Assembly (NCBI GenBank): GCA_900079765.1
Contig: LT599017.1
Location: 2,263,766-2,327,765 of the forward strand
Origin: an uncultured Eubacteriales bacterium
GTDB lineage: Bacteria > Bacillota > Clostridia > Oscillospirales > Oscillospiraceae
Length of the DNA stretch: 64,000 nt
Reading direction: 5' to 3'
Shown: positions 42,436-50,237 of the stretch, piece after piece
Layout of the letters: every line of letters starts with the position of its first letter
How positions within the stretch are numbered: position 1 is the first letter of the stretch
The notes under the pieces: model-generated
What the model was told of the DNA's origin: nothing
What the model saw: only the letters and a program-made list of their open reading frames with translations
Databases searched by the model: none
Position numbers and translations under genes: made by a program

Positions 42436-44877
42436 TCAATGAAAAAGTAAAGAACCGATCTGGTACACGAGGAAGGAACCGATATAGGCTGCTCCCAGCT
42501 GCCAGGCGATGGACCGCAGGGTCCATCGGGTGGAGTTCATCTCCTTGCGGATGGTGGACACCGCCGCCACACAGGGGACGTACAGGAGGATGAAGACTAA
42601 AAACGCGTAGGCCGCCACGGGGGTGGCGAAGGTACCCGACAAAGCCCCGGCCACCGCCGCGCCGGACGCACCCGCGGCGAACCCGTAAAACATGCTCATA
42701 GAGGAGACCACCGCCTCCTTCGCCACAAGGCCCGTGAGGAGGGCCACCGCCGCCTGCCAAGTGCCAAAACCCAGAGGCGCGAAGATGGGGGCGATAAAGC
42801 TGCCGATTGCCCCCAGGAAGGAGTGGGCCGCATCCTCCACCATGACCACGCCGCCGTCCCACCCGAAGGACTGGAGGAACCAGAGTACCACGCTCATGGC
42901 GAGGATCAAAGTACCCGCCTTCACGAGAAACCCCCGTACCCGCTCCCACACGTGCATGAGGCAGTTTTTCAGGGTAGGCAGGCGGTAGGGCGGCAGCTCC
43001 AGCACAAAGGCGGCAGCCTCGCCCTTAAACACCGTCTTCTTCAATAGAATGCCCGAACCGATGGCAAAGAGAAGGCCGATCACATAGAGGGAGAAAACCA
43101 CCAGCCCTGTGTACTGGGAAAAGAAGGCCCCCGCGATGAGTCCGTACACCGGCAGCCGGGCCGAGCAGGACATGAAGGGCACCAGCATAATAGTCATGCG
43201 CCGGTCCTTCTCGTTTTCCATGGTACGCGCACCCATGACGGCGGGCACCGTGCAGCCAAAGCCCATGAGCATGGGGATAAACGCCTTGCCCGAGAGGCCG
43301 AACCGCCGCAGCAGCCGGTCCATGATAAAGGCAGCTCGGGCCATGTAACCCGAGTCCTCCAGGAGGGAGAGAAAGAGGAAGAGCAGCGCGATCTGGGGCA
43401 GAAAGGTGAGCACCCCGCCTACGCCGGTGATCACGCCGTCCACCAGCAGACTCGTGACCCAGGGGGCCACGTCGGCGGCCGCCAGCCCCAGTGTGACCCA
43501 CCCGCCGAAGAGGCCCACCACGCTCTCTACCCAGTCGGAGAGGAAGGCGCCGGGTCCGAACGTGAGGGCAAACATGGCGAGCATCATCATCAAAAAAACG
43601 GGCACCGCCAGCCACTTATGGGTTACGATGGAGTCAATCTTGTCGGATGTGGTCATCTCCTTTGCCGGGCGACCCTTCTGCACCGCAACGTTGACGATAC
43701 GCTGAATGAACTGGTAGCGGGCGTCTGCGATAAGGGTCTCCCGGTCACCCAGAGCATACGCCCCCTCGTACTCCCCGTAGATCTTCTCCAGGCGCTCCGC
43801 GGTGGCGGTGTCCAGGCCCAGGCTCTTTTCCACCAGGCTGTCCCCCTCAATGAGCTTGACGGACGCCCAGTGGGCGGGAATGTGGGCGGCGTAGGCCCGG
43901 TCATGGATCAGCTCGCCAACCTGATGGTGGATGCGGTGGGTGTACGAGTCGTAAAGGTCGTCGGGCTCCATGGTGACCCCCACGTGCATCTGCTTGTGGG
44001 CCACCCTCAGCAGCTCCTCCACGTTCTCGCCGCTGCGGGCAGTGATGGGCACTACGGGCACGCCCAAAAGCTGGGAGAGCCGCTGGCAGTCCAGCCGGTC
44101 TCCGTGGCGGCGGGCCTCGTCCATGAAGTTGAGCGCGATGACCATGGGCCGCTCCAGCTCCAGAAGCTGGATCGTGAGGTAGAGGTTACGCTCAATGTTA
44201 GTGGCGTCCACGATGTTGATAATGGCGTCGGGCCGCTCGCCCACAATGAAGTCCCGGGCTACAATTTCCTCCATTGAGTATGGGGACATCGAGTAGATGC
44301 CGGGCAGGTCCACCACTGTGACGGCCTTCCCGTCCACGCTGGCTCGCCCCTCCTTCTTCTCCACCGTAACGCCGGGCCAGTTTCCCACGTACTGGTTGGA
44401 GCCGGTGAGGGCATTAAAGAGAGTGGTCTTGCCGCAGTTGGGGTTACCCACCAAAGCAAGTTTCATCTCCCGGGTGTCGTGGCTCGCGTAGTCGGGGGTG
44501 CCGCCGTGGGCGGATCGCTCATGGACATGGTCCTCCCGCATTCGCTCCAGGGTCTCCCGGTCGGGGATGCGCTGGACCATGGACACCCGCTCCCGCCGCG
44601 TGGTGCGCACGCTCTTGGCCGACTCGCCGGTGGCGAGGGCAATCTGCCGCGCGTCCTCCTTGCGCAGAGACAGCTCATAGTTTCGAAGGTTTACCTCGAT
44701 GGGGTCCCCGAAGGGGGCAATCTTGCGTACCGTCACCTCGGTGCCGGGAGTTAGGCCCATGTCCACCAGTCGGCGTTTCACAGGCCCCTTGTCGCTCCCC
44801 ACCCGGAGGATGATACCGCGCTCGCCGGGCTGCAGGTCCTCCAGGGTCTCCTTACGCTGCACTGTCTCTCCAGTCAT
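42436..44877 (-). CDS. feoB: Ferrous iron transporter, FeoA-FeoB fusion
   Basis: The 813-residue inner-membrane protein imports Fe(II). Residues 8-85 form an SH3-like FeoA domain (LVDMGLTPGTEVTV, YELSLRKEDARQI). A linker of about 50 residues leads to the FeoB GTPase: G1 GNPNCGKTT (144-152), G2 GVTVEKK, G3 DLPGIYS, G4 NFMDEA. The GDI helical region follows, then about eight to nine membrane helices from residue 410, including the Gate motifs LPQIALLFLFLSLLEDSGYMAR and MPFMSCSARLPVY-like FMSCSARLPVYG. In most bacteria FeoA is separate; fusion is known in Clostridia and Bacteroidetes. AGAGGG lies 8 bases upstream of the ATG. Confidence 0.95.
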   Translation of the reverse strand: MTGETVQRKETLEDLQPGERGIILRVGSDKGPVKRRLVDMGLTPGTEVTVRKIAPFGDPIEVNLRNYELSLRKEDARQIALATGESAKSVRTTRRERVSMVQRIPDRETLERMREDHVHERSAHGGTPDYASHDTREMKLALVGNPNCGKTTLFNALTGSNQYVGNWPGVTVEKKEGRASVDGKAVTVVDLPGIYSMSPYSMEEIVARDFIVGERPDAIINIVDATNIERNLYLTIQLLELERPMVIALNFMDEARRHGDRLDCQRLSQLLGVPVVPITARSGENVEELLRVAHKQMHVGVTMEPDDLYDSYTHRIHHQVGELIHDRAYAAHIPAHWASVKLIEGDSLVEKSLGLDTATAERLEKIYGEYEGAYALGDRETLIADARYQFIQRIVNVAVQKGRPAKEMTTSDKIDSIVTHKWLAVPVFLMMMLAMFALTFGPGAFLSDWVESVVGLFGGWVTLGLAAADVAPWVTSLLVDGVITGVGGVLTFLPQIALLFLFLSLLEDSGYMARAAFIMDRLLRRFGLSGKAFIPMLMGFGCTVPAVMGARTMENEKDRRMTIMLVPFMSCSARLPVYGLIAGAFFSQYTGLVVFSLYVIGLLFAIGSGILLKKTVFKGEAAAFVLELPPYRLPTLKNCLMHVWERVRGFLVKAGTLILAMSVVLWFLQSFGWDGGVVMVEDAAHSFLGAIGSFIAPIFAPLGFGTWQAAVALLTGLVAKEAVVSSMSMFYGFAAGASGAAVAGALSGTFATPVAAYAFLVFILLYVPCVAAVSTIRKEMNSTRWTLRSIAWQLGAAYIGSFLVYQIGSLLFH

Positions 44878-44925
44878 TGGTCATACCCTCTCATCCGAAG
44901 TTTGCTTTCGCTAACTTTCGCTCCT

Positions 44926-44954
44926 ATTATACCCCCAGGCAGGGGATTCCGCAA
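44926..44954 (-). promoter_or_regulatory. Promoter of the feo operon
   Basis: On the minus strand TTGCGG (44949-44954) and TATAAT (44926-44931) are spaced by 17 bp. A repeat TTTCGCTAAC-TTTCGCT lies in the leader (about 44906-44922), but I see no clear Fur box. Confidence 0.65.
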
Positions 44955-44990
44955 CCCTTGGCGCGGCTTTCAAACCATAAAAAATAGACA

Positions 44991-45028
44991 AAAAAGCCCC
45001 GGCATCCAGCCGGATGCCGGGGCTTTTT
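44991..45028. terminator. Strong bidirectional terminator after the CD1247-type gene
   Basis: A perfect 17-bp stem (44991-45007 with 45012-45028) with AAAAA/TTTTT ends lies between the feo promoter and the CD1247-type stop codon. Confidence 0.92.
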
Positions 45029-45037
45029 ATGGTATAC

Positions 45038-45568
45038 TTATTCCTCGTCCTGCTCGGACTCGTCGCCATGGTCGTGGCCGCAGCCGCAGCCGTGGTCATG
45101 CTCATGGTCGTGGTGGTGATGGTGGTGATGACCGTGGTCATGGCCACAACAGCCGCAATCGTCGTCGTGACTGGTCTCAATTGCAAACTTACCCTTGCAG
45201 TTGGGGCACTCTACACTGCCGGCCGCCAAAACGGCTTCGTCAATGCACAGATCCTCGCCGCAGTTGGGGCACTCGACCTCAAAGAAGTCATCGTCCTCAT
45301 CGTCACAGCAGTCGTCGTCATCATCCTCATCGTCGTCATCGTCATCCTCGAAGAGGACGTCTTCCACGTCCTCCAGGTCGTCGGAGACAGCATCCAGTTC
45401 CTCGCCCAGGGCTTCCACGCTGTCCTCCAGATCCTCAATGGACATGCCGACTTCTTCCAGGATGCCGATCATCACATTAATGAGCTTGCCCTCCTTGGAG
45501 CTTTCGGTGTCCAGGTTCAGGCCCTCGGCCAGACCCTTCAGGTACGCGACCTTCTCAGAAATAGTCAT
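45038..45568 (-). CDS. CD1247-type protein with acidic run, zinc ribbon and His-rich tail
   Basis: The 176-residue protein starts with the CD1247-type N-terminal domain (MTISEKVAYLKGLAEGLNLD..., 1-70, helical, ends acidic). A stretch of Asp-rich residues with CC follows (about 72-92), then a zinc-ribbon-like part CPNCGEDLC...CPNCKGKF (about 98-125), and a His/Asp/Cys-rich tail (CGCCGHDHGHHHHHHHDHEHDHGCGCGHDH, 137-166 in pieces) that looks like a metal store or chaperone. The precise role is unknown. It follows efp in the same direction. Metal binding is inferred from composition. Confidence 0.8.
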   Translation of the reverse strand: MTISEKVAYLKGLAEGLNLDTESSKEGKLINVMIGILEEVGMSIEDLEDSVEALGEELDAVSDDLEDVEDVLFEDDDDDDEDDDDDCCDDEDDDFFEVECPNCGEDLCIDEAVLAAGSVECPNCKGKFAIETSHDDDCGCCGHDHGHHHHHHHDHEHDHGCGCGHDHGDESEQDEE

Positions 45569-45653
45569 AGTATAGTTCTCCTTTCAGGCCGCAAAGGGCC
45601 AAAACTGCGGGCATATCATAGCATGCCCTCGGTGGCGGCGTCTATGCTTTGGG

Positions 45654-46217
45654 TTACGCCTTGCAGCGCTCCAGATATTCGCCGGTTCTTGTATCGATCT
45701 TGATCCTGTCGCCGGGGTTGATAAACAGGGGCACCTTGATCTCGGTACCGGTCTCCAGGGTGGCGGGCTTGGTGACGTTGGTGGCGGTATCGCCCTTGAA
45801 ACCAGGGTCGGTCTCGGTGACCTCCAGCTCCACGAAGGTGGGGGGCTCCACGGCGTAGACCTTGCCCTTATAAGAGTTTATCTTGCAGGACATGTTCTCT
45901 TTCACAAAACGGAAGGAATCGCCCAGCACATGGCTGTCGATGGGCACGAGCTCGAACGTCTCGCCGTCCATGAAGTAGTAGAGGTCTCCATCGTTGTAGC
46001 TGTACTCCATATCCTTGCGCTCTACGTAGGCCTCCTCAAATTTGGCGGTTGGGTTGAAGGAAGTCTCGGTCACGCCGCCGGTAATGACGTTTCTCATCTT
46101 TGTACGCACAAAGGCCGCACCCTTACCGGGTTTCACGTGCTGGAACTCGACGACCTGCATGACCTGGCCGTCCATCTCAAAGGTCATGCCGTTACGGAAA
46201 TCGCTTGCAGTAATCAT
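45654..46217 (-). CDS. efp: Elongation factor P
   Basis: The 187-residue protein rescues ribosomes stalled at polyproline. It has the N-terminal KOW-like domain with Lys32 in PGKGAAF, the loop residue modified in many bacteria, and two OB-type domains ending [23 protein letters not shown] lies 10 bases before the ATG at 46217. It sits between the M24 peptidase and the CD1247-type gene, a common order in Clostridia. I see no poxA/yjeK modification genes in the window. Confidence 0.96.
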   Translation of the reverse strand: MITASDFRNGMTFEMDGQVMQVVEFQHVKPGKGAAFVRTKMRNVITGGVTETSFNPTAKFEEAYVERKDMEYSYNDGDLYYFMDGETFELVPIDSHVLGDSFRFVKENMSCKINSYKGKVYAVEPPTFVELEVTETDPGFKGDTATNVTKPATLETGTEIKVPLFINPGDRIKIDTRTGEYLERCKA

Positions 46218-46366
46218 GGGTATCCATCCTCCAAAAAAATATCTCAAAAAAAGCAAACGCAAAATTAGTCAAGCTATTTTACCCTATTTTGCCCTGATAT
46301 GCAAGGACTTTTCCCCAACTCTTCGGAATTTCACGCCGTTTTTTTCCTCCTGCCGGGGCGCTCCCC

Positions 46367-47431
46367 TTAGAGGACAATGAGCTCCTTGGGGGATTTGGTG
46401 ATGTCGATGCAGCCGTCGGCGGTGAACACCGTCACATCCTCGATGCGCACGCCGAAACGCCCCGGAAGATAGATGCCCGGCTCGGCGGACACGACGGCTC
46501 CCACGGGCATAAGGCGCTCCTCGGCAGTACTGGCGTTGGGGCTCTCATGAATCTCGATCCCCAGGCTGTGACCGTACCCGTGGCCAAAATACCGCCCATA
46601 CCCCGCGTCCTCGATAACCTTGCGGGCGGCGGCGTCGATGTCCCGACCGGGGATGCCCGCCTTCGCCGCGGCGATGCCTGCGAGCTGGGCGGCAAGCACG
46701 GTGTTGTACACCTTGCGCATCTCCTCGGTGGGCTCCCCCACCGCCACGGTGCGGGTCATGTCGGAGCAGTAGCCGCTGTACATGCAGCCAAAGTCCATGG
46801 TGAGGAACTCGCCCTGTTCAATCTTCTTATCACTGGGGATGCCGTGGGGCAGGCTTCCGTTCGGACCGGAGACCACGATGGGATCGAAGGACACCTTGTC
46901 CGCCCCCAGGCGCAGCAGGTTGTACACCAGCCGGGCGGCCACCTCCCGCTCGGTCATGCCGGGCCGGATGAATTTGATGATCTCGGCAAAGGCCTCGTCG
47001 GTGATGCGCTGGGCCTCAACCATGAGGGCGATCTCCTCCTCGTCCTTGGCAGCCCGGAGGTCATTCACCAGATCTTGGGCCGGCTCCAGCGCGCAGGAGA
47101 GGATGGCGGAGTAAAGCTGGTGCTGGGCCACCGTCATGTACCCGTCCTCAAAGCCCATCTTCTTGATGCCCAGGTCGGTGACCGCCTTGCTCAGGAGGAC
47201 ACGGTAGTTCTTGTTCCGATCGGTCATGGTGATGACGGCCCCTGTCACCTGCTTCTCAGCGGCCTCAATGTACCGGGAGTCGGTGAAATAGCGGCACTCC
47301 CCCTTGGTGACGATGGCGAACCCCTCTCCGTGGAATCCCACGGCGTAGTACTCCCCCGGCGCGCTGGATAAGAGCATGGCGTCCAGGCCGTATTCGTCCA
47401 ATTTCGCTGCGATCTGTTTCAGATGGTTCAT
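46367..47431 (-). CDS. M24 family Xaa-Pro peptidase
   Basis: The 354-residue protein has a creatinase/prolidase N-terminal domain (1-125) and the M24 pita-bread catalytic domain. Metal ligands are visible: DFGCMYSGYCSDMTRT (two Asp), GHGYGHSLGIEIHE (His and first Glu) and AEPGIY (second Glu). It removes N-terminal residues before proline, or acts on proline dipeptides. AGAAGAG lies 7 bases before the ATG. It lies 26 bases downstream of an endonuclease-IV-like gene and upstream of efp; a role in handling proline peptides near efp fits, though the link is positional. Confidence 0.93.
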   Translation of the reverse strand: MNHLKQIAAKLDEYGLDAMLLSSAPGEYYAVGFHGEGFAIVTKGECRYFTDSRYIEAAEKQVTGAVITMTDRNKNYRVLLSKAVTDLGIKKMGFEDGYMTVAQHQLYSAILSCALEPAQDLVNDLRAAKDEEEIALMVEAQRITDEAFAEIIKFIRPGMTEREVAARLVYNLLRLGADKVSFDPIVVSGPNGSLPHGIPSDKKIEQGEFLTMDFGCMYSGYCSDMTRTVAVGEPTEEMRKVYNTVLAAQLAGIAAAKAGIPGRDIDAAARKVIEDAGYGRYFGHGYGHSLGIEIHESPNASTAEERLMPVGAVVSAEPGIYLPGRFGVRIEDVTVFTADGCIDITKSPKELIVL

Positions 47432-47456
47432 AGTGATCTCTTCTTTCTTATTGAAT

Positions 47457-48317
47457 TTAACTTTGCCGAAAGCTCTCGTACACTCTTTTCATGGTCAGCG
47501 CATCCTCTGCCTGGGTCCCAGCCGACTCACAGATAATCGTGGGTCCCCAGCCCCGGGCGGCAAGTTCCTGCATCAGCGGCACGTGGTCGGGGCCATAGTC
47601 GTTCTGCGCGAAGATGAGGTGCATTTTCTCCCCGCCGCCGGGGGTAAACTGGATTTTCGAAAAGTGGCTGTGGAAACGGCTTGCCCGCTCCTTCCCCAGG
47701 AGCTCTTCCATGCGGTCCAAGATGCGGCAAATCTGCTCCCTGCTCCCATCCATCTCACCAAGAGTACGGGCGTAGAGATGCCCGAAGTCCACGCAGGGCA
47801 GAAGGCGCTCATCCAGTTGACATAATTCAAGGACCTCGTCCAAATCGCCAAGCTGGTTGATCTTCCCCATGGTCTCCAGGCACAAGGCGATGTGGCCGTA
47901 CCCCTTATCATCCACAATTTTGGTCAGCTCTCTGACGGAGGCCAGAGCCACCTCTTGTGCCTCCCGCCGGGGGCGTTTCATAATTGCCCCAGTGTGGACG
48001 GTGACCCGCCCCGCCCCCATCCAGTCGGCGGCGGCGCAGGCGGAGACGATGTAGCCCGCCGTCTTTTCTAAACTCGAACGGTCAGGGTTTGCGAGGTTTA
48101 TGAAATAAGGGGCATGGAGGCTCATGGCGATCCCGCAGCTTCGCGCGTTCCCCCCCAACTTACGGGCCGTCTCCTCCCCCACGTTGACGCCTTTCCCGCA
48201 CTGATACTCGTAGGCATTAAGTCCAAAGTCCAGGAGCCACTTTGGCGCGGCGAGAGATGATTTGTGCTCGGCGGAAAAGCTGTCTGAGTTCCCCGCCGGT
48301 CCGAATTTTATTGCCAT
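47457..48317 (-). CDS. Endonuclease IV-like (AP endonuclease family 2) TIM-barrel protein
   Basis: The 286-residue protein fits the AP_endonuc_2/Nfo TIM barrel: MSLHAPYFINLANPD near residue 66, TVHTGA near 101, LCLETMGK near 140, CVDFGHLYAR near 175, SHFSKIQF near 215, and ICESAG near 260. These carry the zinc ligands His, Glu, Asp and His of endonuclease IV. It would cut DNA at abasic sites. It is close in length to E. coli Nfo. AGGAG lies 7 bases before the ATG. It follows yqeG by 10 bases. Confidence 0.88.
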   Translation of the reverse strand: MAIKFGPAGNSDSFSAEHKSSLAAPKWLLDFGLNAYEYQCGKGVNVGEETARKLGGNARSCGIAMSLHAPYFINLANPDRSSLEKTAGYIVSACAAADWMGAGRVTVHTGAIMKRPRREAQEVALASVRELTKIVDDKGYGHIALCLETMGKINQLGDLDEVLELCQLDERLLPCVDFGHLYARTLGEMDGSREQICRILDRMEELLGKERASRFHSHFSKIQFTPGGGEKMHLIFAQNDYGPDHVPLMQELAARGWGPTIICESAGTQAEDALTMKRVYESFRQS

Positions 48318-48327
48318 AGGTCTCTCC

Positions 48328-48837
48328 TTAGAATGGGTTGGTTTTATGCCTTCCGGCTGCGCGGAACGGGGTCTCCACGGCGTAGCGGAGGTATCGCCCA
48401 GGGTTACCCGCCAGCTCAATAGGCTCCACCAGCAGTGCGGTGACGCCCGCCCGCTTGGCACCCAGGATGTCGGTGAAGATCTGGTCTCCCACCATGGCGG
48501 TCTCCGCCGGTGTGCAGCCCATCTGCGCCATGGCCTTGCGGTAGCCCGCACCGCCCGGCTTACCCGCGCGGCCCAGCACCGGTATATCCAGCGCTTGGGC
48601 GTAATGGCTCACTCGCGTGGGGCGGCGGCTATTGGAGAGAAGGAAGAGCGCCACCCCTGCCTCCCGCAGACGCTCACGCCAGGCAACCACCTCGGGCTCC
48701 GGCTCACTCTGCCCGTACCGGGCTAAACAATTGTCCAGATCTGCCAACAATAGTTTAGTGCCGCGGCGCGCCAATTCGGAGGGGTCGATGTCGGTGACTC
48801 TGCGGTATACCCGGTCCGGGATAGGAATAATTGCCAC
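48328..48837 (-). CDS. YqeG family HAD-IIIA type phosphatase
   Basis: The 169-residue protein has the HAD nucleophile motif LADLDNCL (Asp33, Asp35), LLSNSRR (motif II), AGKPGGAGYRKA (motif III lysine) and MVGDQIFTDILGAKRAG (motif IV). YqeG of Bacillus is beside yqeH and the aroE/nadD cluster; its substrate is debated (PGP-like). The start is GTG with AGGAGG 8 bases upstream. It is the first gene of a minus-strand set yqeG - nfo-like - M24 - efp. Confidence 0.9.
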   Translation of the reverse strand: MAIIPIPDRVYRRVTDIDPSELARRGTKLLLADLDNCLARYGQSEPEPEVVAWRERLREAGVALFLLSNSRRPTRVSHYAQALDIPVLGRAGKPGGAGYRKAMAQMGCTPAETAMVGDQIFTDILGAKRAGVTALLVEPIELAGNPGRYLRYAVETPFRAAGRHKTNPF

Positions 48838-48938
48838 TTGCTCTGCCTCCTGCTCACCCGGTTCATACTTTTTATATGCTGTGCATATGAATGGATTATA
48901 TCACTCAAACAAAACATGGACAAGGGGGTTCCTCTCTT

Positions 48939-49715
48939 ATGCAGACTTCCTTCAAAATCATTCTCACCGCGCCGCCGGACCAGAGCCGCACCGCTCTGGC
49001 CCTGGGCGTACCGGTGGCCCACATGGCATACCGGGTAGGCGGGGGGCCCCACCTATACCGCTCCAATATGCCGGTTGCCATCCGGGGCGGTCTCATGGTC
49101 ATCGATGACACCGGGTTCGATGGCTTGGGAGAGTCCGCTCCCTTTTGTCAGGAAGTAATGCGGGAGTGTGGGGCCCGCAATTTCGACGGTGTGGTCTGCG
49201 ATTTCGAGGCCCGTCCCTTCAGCATTCTGGGCAAAATCGTCGCTGAATTGGGGGAGCTGACCCACCGCCGGGGCTGGCCCATGTACGTCGCCGAGCCCTA
49301 CGCCCGTTTTTCAGATAAGACAAGGGTGCTCATCCCCACCGCCCTCTCGGGCGGGTCCCTCCGCCAGCGGCTCCAGGAGGCGTCAGAGCAGTACGGCGCG
49401 GCGCGGGTGGCCTTGGCGATAGAGCGGGTGGCTCAGGACTTCTTCCTCCCCTCCCCCAACGGCCAAGGCTCCCCTCTCACGCAGGAGGAGCTGGAAACGC
49501 GGATAGAGCGCCTATCCCCCTCAATCTTCTTCTCCAACGAGCTGTGCGCCTATTATTTTACATATATGTCTCCTCAGAACGGTGCCCACTTCATCCTCTT
49601 TGACAACGCCGCCAGCATCCGAAAAAAGCTCCAGGTGGCCCGGAGTCTGGACATCACCGATGCCCTGATCCCCTATCCCCAGGTGACCGATCTACTGCCG
49701 GAAATCTTGTCCTAG
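48939..49715 (+). CDS. Conserved-looking protein of unknown function
   Basis: The 258-residue protein lacks a signal peptide and membrane helices. Patterns like GLMVIDDTGFDGLGE, NFDGVVCDFEAR and MYVAEPYARFSDKTRVLIPTALSGGS alternate strands and helices, suggesting a TIM-barrel-like fold; the VVCDFE segment recalls the DxE of GH18-like proteins, but the full motif is missing. GGGGG lies 11 bases before the ATG at 48939. It is divergent from yqeG and stands alone. I do not assign a function. Confidence 0.68.
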   Translation: MQTSFKIILTAPPDQSRTALALGVPVAHMAYRVGGGPHLYRSNMPVAIRGGLMVIDDTGFDGLGESAPFCQEVMRECGARNFDGVVCDFEARPFSILGKIVAELGELTHRRGWPMYVAEPYARFSDKTRVLIPTALSGGSLRQRLQEASEQYGAARVALAIERVAQDFFLPSPNGQGSPLTQEELETRIERLSPSIFFSNELCAYYFTYMSPQNGAHFILFDNAASIRKKLQVARSLDITDALIPYPQVTDLLPEILS

Positions 49716-49733
49716 TGCGCATAAAAGAGGTTT

Positions 49734-49774
49734 TCAGCCTGTAGAGCTACGCCCATAGGCTGACGTACTTTTTT
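49734..49774 (+). terminator. Terminator after the unknown-function gene
   Basis: TCAGCCT (49734-49740) pairs with AGGCTGA (49757-49763); six T follow at 49769-49774. Confidence 0.7.
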
Positions 49775-49835
49775 GATGTCCTTTCACACTATCTCCCCTA
49801 CAGTAACTTTGTTCCGTTAAGCCGCCAACGGGCAT

Positions 49836-49870
49836 AAAAACCCCGCAGTCATGTGACTGCGGGGTTTTTT
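49836..49870. terminator. Strong bidirectional terminator after rpsU
   Basis: A perfect 16-bp stem (49836-49851 with 49854-49869) has AAAAA and TTTTT at its ends and only TG at its tip. Confidence 0.92.
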
Positions 49871-49879
49871 ACATCTTCA

Positions 49880-50062
49880 TTAATAGAACTTTTTCTTGTT
49901 TTTGCGCGCAGCCTCAGACTTCTTGCGGCGCTTGACGCTCGGACTCTCGTAGCACTCGCGCTTACGCACTTCGGCCAGGACGCCCGACTTTGCGCAGTTA
50001 CGCTTAAAGCGCTTCAGGGCATTTTCGAGAGATTCGCCATCCTTTAAACGGACTTCCGACAT
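49880..50062 (-). CDS. rpsU: Ribosomal protein bS21
   Basis: The 60-residue protein is a typical S21: [22 protein letters not shown], then [33 protein letters not shown] and a lysine-rich end. It sits at the 3' end of 16S rRNA near the mRNA binding track. AGGGAGGGG lies 7 bases upstream. It has a near-perfect promoter and its own terminator, and an 85-base leader with a 16-bp palindrome. Confidence 0.97.
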   Translation of the reverse strand: MSEVRLKDGESLENALKRFKRNCAKSGVLAEVRKRECYESPSVKRRKKSEAARKNKKKFY

Positions 50063-50117
50063 TGATTTCCCCTCCCTCCGACGCGGCGAAACCTTCACCG
50101 CGAAAGGGCCACAGGCA

Positions 50118-50133
50118 TAGGCGTATACGCCTA
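50118..50133. promoter_or_regulatory. 16-bp perfect palindrome in the rpsU leader
   Basis: TAGGCGTATACGCCTA is fully self-complementary and lies about 15-30 bases after the predicted transcription start. It may form an RNA hairpin or bind a dimeric protein. Confidence 0.45.
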
Positions 50134-50153
50134 GATATGGCTTTAACAGTAGT

Positions 50154-50182
50154 ATTATATGCGAATTTACACCGCTTGTCAA
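50154..50182 (-). promoter_or_regulatory. Consensus promoter of rpsU
   Basis: On the minus strand TTGACA (50177-50182) and TATAAT (50154-50159) are spaced by 17 bp: a perfect match to the sigma-A consensus. Confidence 0.9.
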
Positions 50183-50237
50183 GTGTGACTTCTCGCCGGG
50201 TATGGACTTTTTACCCCAACCCCGGCCTATTTTTATC

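Noticed and set aside
44890-44935. Fur box before feoAB
   Set aside because: The repeat in the leader does not match the Fur or MntR/IdeR consensus well enough.
45290-45360. Simple-sequence tract of GAT-like triplets
   Set aside because: It encodes the Asp run of the CD1247-type protein and is explained by coding.
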